Source: Astrothelium macrocarpum (lineage: Eukaryota > Ascomycota > Dothideomycetes > Trypetheliales > Trypetheliaceae). From it: a stretch of 64,000 bases of DNA. Position 1 is the first letter of the stretch; every line of letters starts with the position of its first letter. The position numbers and the translations under genes were made by a program. This document shows positions 34,514 through 44,968 of this stretch, piece by piece. The stretch spans positions 83,999 through 147,998 of the forward strand of contig JAGEMR010000076.1 in the NCBI GenBank assembly GCA_021030915.1. The letters are read 5' to 3'. Below the pieces are notes generated by a model. It saw only the letters and a program-made list of their open reading frames with translations, did no database searches and was not told where the DNA came from.

Positions 34514-34832
34514 TCGCCGCAAGCTTGATAGGGAGGACGCAAATATCAACTCAAGCAGTTAGAGCTCCTCAACAATCCATCGAAAATTATTCGTCAAGAT
34601 TTTCTCGTCTAACATGGCCGAGGGTCTTCCTACGAGGCATGTCGCGATTAAGCATGTTGCGATTGTTGACGATATTTCTTATTGTAACTAACAGTGATAT
34701 CAATCTATCATAATAGAATATAGGCAAGCCCGAGCTTGACTGTTTCCATTTAATTCCCTTTTTAATGATCTATGAATTGAACCGCCATGATGAACGCAAC
34801 CCACCGGAATTTCTATTTACAAGATCACCCAC
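34514..34832. other. Short convergent intergenic space
   Basis: 319 bp between the convergent NPC1-type and SLC35-like genes; 3' untranslated regions and terminators are expected. No distinct signal seen. Confidence 0.4.
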
Positions 34833-36636
34833 TCATCTCCCCTCAAGCTTTAGTCTTTCTAGCCTTCTACCTTCCCATCTCTTTACACATGCAAACCAGA
34901 CACTTGCCGCCCAGCAAAAGCTCACCCCGATCCAGCTATGTACCGCCAATTTGCCACTATTCAACACTACAAGCTGCAATGCACTTCTCGGAACGCCAAC
35001 AAACGTTGCAGATAGCGGACTCGTTGCTCTTACCAACAACGGAGTTGCAAAGAAAACAGACCACGCCCCCAAGCCTGCCATGACCACCAAAAACCAAAAC
35101 CATGGCACATCCATGAAATAGCAATGATACCGAATCTGCACCAACTCCCCCGAAATCAGTAATAACGGCACAAGCACCAACAGCGACAACAACGACGTGT
35201 AATGCATCAGCAACCAATACGCCCTCGACTCCTCCTTCGTCCCCGACGAATCCTCGCCCGAAAACGCCTGATACGGATTCTCCAGCACCGCGGGCCCCGC
35301 TCCTCCGCCCCCAGCACCAGCACCAGCACCACTACCACTACCACTGCCACTACCGGTTCCACCATTCAGCGCCTCGCCCGCCGGCACCAAGCCCGCAACC
35401 AGCATGCGCTGCGTGCGCGCCAGCAACACGGGATACAGGGCGACGAACAGCGACGACGCGACGCCCGCGACGATGGCCTCCCAGATGACGCGGCCCGGGC
35501 GCGACGACGCCATCTCGAGGCTCAGCACGGCGGTCAGCGAGGCGGTCAGCGTGGCGGTCGAGTGCGGCGTGCGGTGCAGCAGCGTGGTGAGGGCGAGCAG
35601 GAGCGGGAGCGTGGCGACGCGCGAGAGCAGGTAGATGTTGTGCACTGCGTAGCTGCGGGACACCGGGGGGGGTTAGTCGGGTGGCTGGGAGGAAATGGCT
35701 TTTGGGGGGGACGTTACGCAAAGGATAGATTGCTCAGCACGACTTTGGCCACGAAGACGATGGCGAGAGGGAGCACCTGGCGTGCGATGCGCCAGTCGAA
35801 TTCGAAGAGGCCGCCGCCTGCGATGCCGGCGCCGCCGAGGAGCGAGTGGCGCGCGAGATTGAGGAGGCGGGAGATGTGGAGGGTGGTTTTTGGGGCGCTG
35901 GAGCTCTGGGCATGGGGGTGCGAGTGGGATGGCGAGTGGTGGGAGGGCGCGATGGCGGCGTTGAGACCGAGCATGCGGAGGTGTTTGGAGAGGAGGCGCG
36001 TGAGGGATGCGCTGAGGATGAGGAGGAGGTGGGTGGCGGAGAATTGGAAGAAGGTTGTTGTGAGGGGATAGGGGAATTTGTAGACGCCGGCTGATGGAGT
36101 AGGTGTTAGTGAAATGAATACAGAATTGTTGAATGGAATAGGATCTTACTCCAGAGAATGATTCTATTCAACATGACCAGTTCGAAGCCTGTGCCGCCCA
36201 CGAACAGGACCAGAAAGCCAACATAGACTTGCCATCCGATTTTGGTGCCAAATAGCCAGGCTCCAAAGCCGCCATTCTTTAACCACCCCTTCCACGTCCT
36301 CCTCTCTCCTATCCTTCCCGACGCAAAGATGGGTGTCTCAGGTGAGGTATTGTCGTACTCGTCATCTTCATCTTCCGACTGCGCCGCACTGGATCGACTC
36401 CGTGGATACGGTGACGGGGACCGACTGAGCGTAATGAGTGGTATTGACGTGGTGCTAGAGTCTCCGAGGTTGCTTTTCGTGTTGGAAACTTGTCGAGACA
36501 GTGGGTTTCCATCTGTATATGTGTCGTCAATTGCGTCGGAGCGCTTCGGGTGAGGAGAGGGAGTGCGGCTGTGGGAAAGGTATTGCAGGGCAGGTTGGAT
36601 GAGGGTATTAGAGACGGTGCGAGGGGAGCGGTTCAT
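34833..36636 (-). CDS. SLC35/TPT-like transporter of the drug/metabolite superfamily, 3 exons
   Basis: Exons 36636-36150, 36090-35718 and 35652-34833 give 559 aa; joins are ILW|TGVYKFPYPLTTTFFQFS and SNLSFA|YAVHNIYLLSRVATLPL. The N-terminal about 130 residues are Ser/Pro-rich and cytoplasmic. About ten hydrophobic segments follow (VYVGFLVLFVGGTGFELVML, LAIVFVAKVVLSNLSFA, WLLMHYTSLLSLLVLVPLLL and others). The SNLSFAY...LSRVATLPL pattern and repeated layout resemble nucleotide-sugar and triose-phosphate transporters of the Golgi/ER. A Gly/Ser/Ala low-complexity loop (GSGSGSGSGAGAGAGGGGAG) sits between helices, and a His-rich loop (SHHSPSHSHPH) earlier. The substrate cannot be read from sequence. 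Confidence 0.78.
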
Positions 36637-38241
36637 GATCGAGTTCTTGGTGAGAGGAGCATGTGGGAATGATTCTGGAAAAGAATCATACTACGGACAT
36701 TTTACACAGCTGTCCAGTTGGAGTCGGGAGGATTTGAGCATCTCCTGAATTGCCAGCAGATCATTTTGAAGGCGGTCAGTGAGCGGTCAGCTCAGGCTAT
36801 TCGGATTCTCTCGTTGCACTGTTTGTATCACACCGTGCGTGGTGAAGGACGTTTCCAATCTGGAATTAATCCATGGAGAAGTAATTACATATTTAAAACA
36901 TCGTCCTTACGCTTTGTTGAAGTTCTCTGTTACAGACGCGACTCCGTGTCCTACTGTCGGAAGAGCAAGGATTGGATGGCTTCCTGCTTAGCTCAGATCG
37001 CTCATCATATGTTCGTAGGGGCATCTCTGGCGAAAATATGAATCATTCAAGGCATCAAGCGGCAATTCAGAGGGATCACACTTCATGTGTGGTTTTGATG
37101 CCATCAGAATATCTTCAAGGGGTCGAAGGCATCTCTTTAGGAGCAATCTGTTGCAATATCGGAATGTTCCAGGCGAACACGCATGCCATTTATGGGAATC
37201 TTCTTCACAAGGTGCTTCGTGTCAGGGTAGGAGAACGAGTTCCAAAGATAAATTCTCGTTGAGGTACACAAAATCTCATTGTGTTAGGAGCTTGCTAAAC
37301 TGTAAGAAGTAAATAAGCGACAAGGAGCGAGGAGAAGCCACGGTCCGATGCCGGGCTCCAGTGACCCCAAAGCAAAGGCGAGCCTGCTCAAGCTCCAGAG
37401 AGTGAGGGCACGGGAGTGCGTTCGCACGGTTTTGTAAACACAGTTTTGACTATATTAGATATAATAAGACGCACGAAGTATTCGAGCTGAATTACCCAGT
37501 TCAAACCCGATCAGTAAGCGAACCACGACTCGGTCGGAATGCTGATCAGATTAGACCAGGCAGACCAACAACGAGGACAACAGAATGACGCTAAGAATTA
37601 GACGTGAGGAACTTGAGCGTGAGCAGGAACTTTGTGATGCACTTTCGAACGCGATCAAATATAACGTAATCTACGTAAACTGGTATAGTGCCTTAGTAGA
37701 ATAAGAAATGTTACTTCTAAAGTAATCCTGTACGGATCGTGTTTGGTGGGAGCGTGCCTGTGCGATATTACTATAGAACCGATGTTTTTTATTTCATCAC
37801 CGTGCTGGGTTTAGGTGTCTTTGCATTTTCCATCGCCTCTTGGTTCCTTTTCTTTATGGACCAGCTATGTGCTTACAAGACTCTCTGTTTCTAGCTTGCA
37901 TTTATAAACGTATAGCTGTTTCAAGTAGGCTTCAAATCAAGAGACTTTATGACAGTCCCATTGCTTCGGCTATCTCAAAATGTCATAACAGTCTTCCAAT
38001 GTATGATTATACCTATGGAATAAGTAGAGCCGTAAGCACATCATTCAGATCCTTAGCATCAAAAACTTACCCACTCAATCGATTGCGAGCTGCGAGAATT
38101 GTGCTGCCACCCTGCAAGAACTCTATGCCACAGATGTATCAAGCTGAAAAAATACAAAAACACTGCGACTGTTAAAGATGCGGTAGAGAGGCAGGTTATC
38201 TATACAATTCCGTTCAGCTTGTATCAGTGCTCGTGACATGA
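36637..38241. other. Gene-poor region with possible solo-LTR debris
   Basis: No supported gene. 37279-37588 begins TGTTAGGAG, ends GGACAACA, and contains a TATA-like TAGATATAATAAG and a perfect short hairpin GTGCGTTCGCAC, reminiscent of a retrotransposon LTR, but I find no matching target duplication. A weak MITE-terminus-like word (GAATAAGAAATGTTAC) occurs at 37699-37714. Confidence 0.3.
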
Positions 38242-38929
38242 TTATCTCACCATGATATCTAATGATTGTTGTCCTTCCTGTCTCATTTTGGTCACATCCC
38301 AGAGGAAGACGACGAACCCACCAAGCCACAAGCCGATGCTCCATTCGAGCAAAGCAACAGGAAGCTGCCAGATGAATATTTGCTCTTGACGCGGCTGACG
38401 TCCTGCATTGGGTGTCTCAAAAGTCAACAGATGCACAATTATGGCATTGGACTGAGGTAAGCTGGTCACTCTGGCCAGGAAAACGCTCTGGTGAAGAGCT
38501 ATTGCGACAGCAGCAAATATAAGAATCAGGCTCGAAAACCACATGGCTTGGATCATTGCCAGTGCCCCTGCGGTAACAGTAGACAAGCTAGTCCAAGAGA
38601 AAGCTCCGACAACGGTAGCCAATAAGATGGCACCCTGCAAACTGTCAGAGAAATTGATAGAGATCGATGCGCCGTACAATGATTAAAACATTATTCAACT
38701 GATAGAAAACCATTCCAGTCCATGTTCTGATGATTTCGTCACTTTCTTCTGGATTTGTAGCATGTTGTCCTATCGCACTTATCGCCGCTGTGCTGGTTTG
38801 CCAAACTACCCAATGTAAAGGCAGGATTCTTCGAACCCATGTTGCGAATACCTTCACGTACTCTCTCGTTGAGGATAGGTCGAGCATAGGCATTTTCGTG
38901 ATGACTGTAGTAGAAAGTAATGGCAGCAC
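38242..38929 (-). CDS. Hypothetical multi-pass membrane protein, 2-3 exons (boundaries approximate)
   Basis: I do not recognise a named family. Two minus-strand coding stretches (38929 to about 38690 and about 38640 to 38242) join plausibly as FYQLNN|GAILLATVVGAFSWT over a 55-nt intron ending TTTGCAG, although its donor GTTTTA is atypical. At least four hydrophobic segments are seen: HWVVWQTSTAAISAIG, ILLATVVGAFSWTSLSTVTA, MWFSSLILIFAAVAIALH and LLEWSIGLWLGGFVVFLWDV. The pattern FIWQLPVALLEWS recalls uncharacterised fungal membrane proteins. A GTGAGA after LDIM may start a further small exon. Confidence in the gene is fair, in its ends low. Confidence 0.5.
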
Positions 38930-40249
38930 CGCAACGTGTAAGCAACGACAACTACAATATTGAAAATATCGAACATGATAGCTTGAGACACGCTAGTTGC
39001 CACTGGCTAAGATGGGAGGCTACTGCATGTCCAGCATGCATGCACGCACTCAGCCCTTTTCGCATTCTCCCAGCCGTGTTTGAAAAAGAAAGAAATGGTC
39101 GTCGCAGCCCGTTTGAAAAAGAAAGGAATGGTCTTTCCGTCGTCCTTTCCGTCGTCCTTGTGAATTGGCTGCGGAATGCTGGTTTGCAATTCGGTCCTAG
39201 CGGAGGCAGCCTAGCCAGGAAGATCCGAATCGCCTAGTACCTTAGACAAAGAGAGACAGTTACAGGAGTCTTGTCAAATATCGCCAGACGCCATGGAGGG
39301 ATGGCCTTCTCCTAAATCACGGACTGGCGCTTAAGAATTAGAGCCAAAGTCCACTGTCTCTCTTTGGAGCTGCGAATGATGTCAGAAATCCTTGATATCC
39401 ATGAAATTAGACCGTACCTGAGTACCTAGAGCCCTTGGAGTACTTCTAGGAGGCTTGGGAACCTTGTAAGTGCCCCTCAATGCTCGCATGTCCATCTTCA
39501 GCTGGCCCTTCTGTACCAAATAAATGGACGTACTTTCGCCACAATGATCCCGACTTGCGCGGTAAATCGGAAAGCCCGTGATCGCACCATGCCTTTGCAT
39601 TAAACAAAATGCCACGCGATACATGACTGGAACCATTTCCTCGCTTAGAGTTGGTTTATTCAGTAAGAACGCCGAGCCATTTCCCCCTCGGCCCCAGTCG
39701 GTTGAAGTCATTCTCTGGAGTTCTCCACAGGACTTTGACCAATAATATAATCAACTGCCTCAGTCACATCACAAAGGGTGCCGCGTCACCCAGCACAGCG
39801 CAAGGAACTCGCAGATTTGAGAGGACACAGCCGTAGGAGTAGTCCAAACGCCTTTTTTGTAAATCAATCAAGAAACATTAACGAGGAGGTGGACTTAGCT
39901 AGTTAGCTGTATTGCGGTATTGGAGTCCATTTGCATATAGAAAAGCGACATCGTATCGCACACTCGGCAAGGTTCATAAGCTCTGAGCCGTCAAGTATCC
40001 TGAACGAGCAGCAAGAATGACTCTGATCCCAATCTCGAACCTATTCGAGTTACTGCTCTTCTGTCTCCAAATGACTGGTTATTACGTGACACCCTAGCTC
40101 CGGGCATGGCAGCAGCCACTGCTGCGGCAGCTAAGCCTCGAGTATTCCAAACGGTGCGAAGTAGCCCTGTCCCATGCAGGGGTGCCGAACTGATGAATAA
40201 ATGGTTGCGATGCATCAATCTAGCTTTGAGATTTTGATACCTTCAGGAT
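38930..40249. other. Intergenic region, no supported gene
   Basis: 1.3 kb. Two near-identical words GTTTGAAAAAGAAAG at 39077 and 39110 form a short direct repeat. The longest frame (39711-39382, minus) has no recognisable feature. Confidence 0.4.
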
Positions 40250-42018
40250 TTGCTGTCAATGCTGTCAGATTCTTCGGGTCGAGATAGACCTCGACACGGC
40301 CGGTCTTTACCTAGTTGGGATGCAGTACATTATGGTAATAGATCCATCCTAAATTCATATCCGCTCCAGGCGACTAACTTAAGCACGCCTCCGGATCTAC
40401 ACTCTTATCCAACCTCTTATCAGCCCTCTTATCTACCCTCTTCTCCACCCTCTTATCCACCGTTCAACTCATCCTCCCCTCTATCCTCCGAGTCATCCTC
40501 CGGTCCATCCTCCGGTCATTTTCGGAACTTTTCATGTGAAGAAGAACCTGAAAATTACTCATTGTCTTTGGTTCAAGATGAAGATCAATCAGACAGGGAT
40601 GAGAAGTTTGCTATAAGCGATTCGACGTCTCAACCGTCGTTCGACTCTCAGAGCCGTCTTTGCTCCAAGTGTGGTCATTTCTCTTCAGTATTGTTCCGCG
40701 ACGAAGACGAATCGGATAGGGAGGTGGATTATTCCACACTCTCGCGTTTCCCTCCGCAGTCTCCGCCGCCAGCCTCATCCCGCCCCACCTCACCATGGTT
40801 GCCAACACCTCCAACATCGGCCCTCCCACCTGCTCTGACGCGTCCGCACTCATGGGAATTGGAGTCGCCCCTTTTGTGTACTTGCCGAACTTGCCCATGC
40901 TCTCGAAAATATCCACGCTTCCCATATCCTCCGCCTCATCGAATCAACGGTCTTTCTCAATGTCGCCCGCGCCTTCTATGCACCCCAGATCGTTTGCCAC
41001 CTGTTTGTCATCCAAGATCTCTACCACCTCGGATTCTTGAGCCGCCATACAGCTTACCCGAAGTCTTAGCGGTGTTTTTTCGATCATCAGCTGCAAGATG
41101 CTTGGCTCAAAGTGGCTGGGATCATGCGGACAGATCTGCCGAGTGCTACATCGACAGAGAAAGTAACAAACCCTTCTACAGTCTTGCGGAGGCAAATGGG
41201 GATCTGAGAGAGACAGTGGTTCGGGGTGTTCGCAACCGCCAAGCATGGAAGATTGGTATTTGCTATAAACCTTGGCGGCCACTCAACTGGGGTTCTAATA
41301 CCAAATTCGCTCACTGGGGAGTCTACATACGCCCCATCGGGAGCCGCAAAGTATGCCTCTCATTCATGCAGAGTCTTCTCTATCAATTTTACTGATATGG
41401 TTTTAGCTTTATTGCTACAAAGTTTACAGTCTGGATTTTGAAGATCTAACAGGCCGAAACCTGGTACTGCAAGCGGTCTGGGTCACCAAGAGGGGTTGGC
41501 AACGAGATATGAAGGAGAGCGAGATCCGAGTATATTACGAACATGAAGATGTTTTGTATTTCTCCTTCGAAGAATTTGTTCTCGCAGGTGAGTGATGCCG
41601 CCTAGTTTGTGATCCTCATAAAATTTCTCACATTCTACAAGGACAATCCGAGCTAAACGAATGGCTAAAACAATACGTCATCGAAAAATACACGAAAATC
41701 CAAGAGGGTAAAAGCGGCTTGAGTATGCGGGAATTCATGGACAACTTTAACGACGATGGCACCGCGAGAAAAACGGGTTTTATCTACGATCTCTTCGAGC
41801 GAAATTGCCAACACTTTGCCAAATTCCTGCTGGAAAACGTCTTACGACGGAATTGGGAGGACGCAAGTCGTGAGCGCCAGCCGTGGCATCCGAGTGAATG
41901 GCAGAAGGGGCCTCTCAGACGATTCCAGAAACCACGGAACGAAAACTGGCGCTTGCTTAAGGAGAATATTGAGCCTGCAATAATTCTCATTTTCTCTTTG
42001 GTGTTTCTCCCTTTGTAA
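40250..42018 (+). CDS. Permuted papain-like (LRAT/PPPDE-like, NlpC/P60 superfamily) domain protein, 3 exons
   Basis: Exons 40250-41350, 41407-41587 and 41642-42018 give 552 aa in frame (introns 56 and 54 nt). Residues 1-290 are Pro/Ser-rich and probably disordered, with acidic patches. The C-terminal domain has the catalytic-His motif KFAHWGVYIRP and, about 150 residues later, the Cys motif LFERNCQHFAKFLLE. A His-first, Cys-later order with HWGVY and NCxHF is the signature of circularly permuted papain-like folds such as LRAT, HRASLS and PPPDE proteins, which are acyltransferases, phospholipases or deubiquitinase/deSUMOylase-like. A terminal hydrophobic stretch (PAIILIFSLVFLPL) could be a tail anchor. 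The activity is not assignable. Confidence 0.72.
40397..40522. repeat. Coding minisatellite of CCTCTTATC/CATCCTCCG-type units
   Basis: About ten imperfect 11-12 bp units (CTCTTATCCAAC, CTCTTATCAGCC, CTCTTATCTACC and so on, grading into CATCCTCCGGTC) encode the Pro/Ser/Tyr-rich N-terminal segment of the permuted papain-like protein. Confidence 0.6.
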
Positions 42019-42898
42019 AGGCCAATAGGCTAATGGAACCGACAGAACTTCGAAGAGTGTGCTGAATTTGCTTCCAGCTTGGTGCATCCTTTCGTTCAGC
42101 CCCTTTTCTTATCACACCTTGTTTTTCTATGATCTTGTCTGATATGTATGGGAAATTTTCAATGTATTTAAGGAAGTAATGATTTCATCAAATTTTCGAC
42201 AGTATACGTCAGATTCTTCTCAATGATGCTACCAGTGAATTCATCGAGAAAGTTTTGATCTCATCTCTCTACTTGCATTAGAATATGACCAGCGCGAGCA
42301 AATTCATATAATTTTGCCCAAGAATGCGATTCGCAGCCTCCCAATGCTATGCTCACAAGAGTGCACCCTGGCTTTGCACGTCTAAGCATTTGACTTTTCG
42401 GTTGACTTGTCAGGCTTGATGCTTTGCTCTACAACGTCAATCACACTGGCTCAGTGTTTGACTATTGTTCACGGAGGAGCTATTTGTGCTCCTCGAAAGT
42501 ATTGATGGCGTGCCGCTGGCCAGTCAAATATAGTCTCACACCAGGAAAATTGAGCAGAAATGGAGCATTGTCATATTTCGATGGTTCCGATGGCCACCTT
42601 ATTCGTCCCACTGCATGTAGCCCGGACCCGCTGCAGCTCCTCCACCTATACTCTTGCAACTCCGTTTCCTTTGCGATCAGATCAATCAATTCAACAGGGA
42701 CGACTGCGGCTATACACGTCGAGGCTCGAAATGTAAAATCTCGGCGCTTGATATCGCCTTGTTGTCACTGGGTTGCAAGAGCCTCTCACTTTACAATCCC
42801 TTTTCGCAAAGTGACACCGCAGGCATCTTTGGAAGGGGGGGTGGGAAGGCTTGGCACCCCAGTCACTTCAATAGATGACGTGACTAGAGCTATCTCTG
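42019..42898. other. Intergenic region, no supported gene
   Basis: The 201-codon plus-strand frame at 42424-43029 runs into the MITE-like element and has no family features; I do not call it a gene. Confidence 0.4.
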
Positions 42899-43130
42899 CA
42901 CTAGGGGCTGCAATAAGAAATGTCACCCGCAATGGCAAGATGTATAAAATTCGCCGTACATCTTGTAAGAAGGCCCTCAACGATGATAAGCAAAAAAGTG
43001 TGGAGCGTTATTTTTTGACGAATTCTTGATAAATTCTTTACATGTTCTGATCGCTTAAATTGACACGAGGTTCTCCCGGGGAGGCCAGCGGCGAATTTCA
43101 TCTCTTGCGGGCGCGGGTGAGACCATGAAT
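42899..43130. repeat. MITE-like element (copy 4)
   Basis: The left terminus CACTAGGGGCTGCAATAAGA with AATGTCACCCGC matches the reference well. The right arm retains GAGGTTCTCCCGGGGAGG and GGCGAATTTCATCTCTTGCG plus CGCGGGTGA, inverted relative to the left arm, but its outer end is eroded, so the right boundary is approximate. Confidence 0.55.
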
Positions 43131-43737
43131 TTTTAGATACCAACACCGATACTTTAGGCCCAGGATTCAATTCGGATCCTTTGTACTTCCCTCGACTTTC
43201 TATGACATTTGCAATCAAACGCCTATCTGGCGTTTACGCAACTGGGAGGCCCTCAACCTTCGTTACTAAGTATGCGCGATTCATGGGAACGATTACCACC
43301 CAAGATCTGGTCTGGGAGTTGGAAGTGCGGCACGGGAGACGCTCTAACCCATCAGGGTCTAATATGCTATTTTCGTCTCTTGTTGGGATTAAATGACCCC
43401 TAGTGCTTTTGATCGGATTTCGGCCCGAATTGTAGCTCTGCCTTCGGTCTGCACACACTGCCACGTATGACTTCTGATACGTCGCACGATACCTTTGGAA
43501 ACAGGAAGAACGCGGCGCTGGCTGACTGTGATAACAGTCCAGGCGTGCAATAGGTATGATGTTGATCTACCAATCGTACGGGCTTCATTGCCATGATTTC
43601 ATATCCTCCTTCAACGTCTTGGTAGGGTACTACCGAATCCGCCTCCTTTGCGATCATGTTTGCTGGCTTTTGGACCAATCTTCCAGGATGCCCTCAGCCA
43701 AATACAACGTTCGCCTTCTCATAGGAGATCCATGACG

Positions 43738-43956
43738 GATTTGACCACAGAGCTTACTCTGGACCTGACCTCGTCAACTAAGGTAGTACGGTCCAGTAAC
43801 CAAGGCCACGTTCTGGACTCTTGCTCAGTTTGTTTGTCGGATTACCAAGAACATCAAATAATTCGTGATCGCATTCTTCGGATCTGCCACAGTTACATTC
43901 ACAGTCATTTGACCGCACAAAATGCAGGGGTGGTGATTACTTTGGGGAAAAATTGA
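43738..43956 (+). pseudogene. Possible RING-H2 finger remnant
   Basis: A short frame contains CSVCLSDYQEHQIIRD then RICHSYIHSHLTAQNAGVV, which lines up with the pattern CxVCLxDYxxxxxIRxLxCxHxFHxxCIxxWL...CPLC, but several zinc ligands are missing and the end is truncated. It may be a decayed fragment of a RING-H2 gene or a chance match. Confidence 0.25.
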
Positions 43957-44968
43957 TCGTTGAATGGGCAGAGCGAAATCTATCGATCATCTATGGGTAA
44001 TTGTCGTTAAGATCATTCTAAACATTGATACTCGAGCTTTCTTAGTAGCAATGTTTTAATTGGATAGCAATCCGAACCAAAAGCTTAAAGTTGAAGAATT
44101 AACGCGAAAGCACGGCCGACTCACACCACCAATCACAACAGCAATACACCTTCATGCGGCAGCGAACAAGTATTGCTAAAGGCCTATTAAACTTGATGTC
44201 ATAGAGGCTTGCGCCGTCAATGGGTAGGGGGTTCGGTTTCATTGGTGCGGCTGAGCTGCCTGCCTTATGAGGAACAAACAGCTGAACAAAGGACATGGTG
44301 ACACGACTTACTGATAGCTCTCCCAAATTGAGTGGCTCCGAAGCCTCACATACTAAAAGACAGGTACACAATCATAACCAGGTTAATAATCTCACAAAAT
44401 TGCTCGAAACCTCATAAGGAAAGGCTCAAGTTGCCAGCGGGTAGAAGAGTAAAGTAAGTGGACGTAACTATCTCATTTTCGACGCTCTTTTGGAAGCTCT
44501 CATAGAAAAGATCAAGTTCGGTGAGAAAGGTAACCGACTTAAAATATCGTTTACCCGACGTGCTACTTGGGCATAGGAATTAACCAACCAACCAACCAAC
44601 TTAGATCCATAGGATAGGAGACGCCTAAAATCAACACCATAGGGAAGTTAAGCTGCACTTATATCAAAATCATCTTATAGCTGAGTTGGAAAGGTTTTCA
44701 TTGCTAGTCTAAAGTCGAAATGATGTACCTTTAGCGTGCGAGACCAAACCAAAATAGGGCCAAAACTCAAGATCATCGGTAATGCCATGACTTGATCATC
44801 TACAGGATCTCAGATCATTATGGCATTTACTCTTCTGTCTGCCAGCTGGGCTTTTGCTCGCTCCAATAATGCCATGTATGCAATGTACATTTCCTTTTAT
44901 TTAAAAAGTCAACGATAGTAGATAATGTGACACTTTTCAACTATTACGCGACTAATTTGTGCTTTACA
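43957..44968. other. Intergenic region, no supported gene
   Basis: 1 kb without a convincing frame. A short (CCAA)n tract lies at 44583-44599. Confidence 0.4.

Noticed and set aside
35202..36071. 289-codon plus-strand frame opposite the SLC35-like gene
   Set aside because: Long only because of high GC; Arg-rich composition, and the opposite strand holds spliced, membrane-segment coding sequence.
37279..37520. A tRNA-like GTTCAAACCC word near 37499
   Set aside because: No matching acceptor stem, D-loop box or cloverleaf could be built around it.
39382..39711. 109-codon minus-strand frame
   Set aside because: No recognisable domain, no neighbouring exons and unremarkable composition; not enough to call a gene.
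42424..43029. 201-codon plus-strand frame
   Set aside because: It runs into the MITE-like element at 42899 and shows no family or splice logic.
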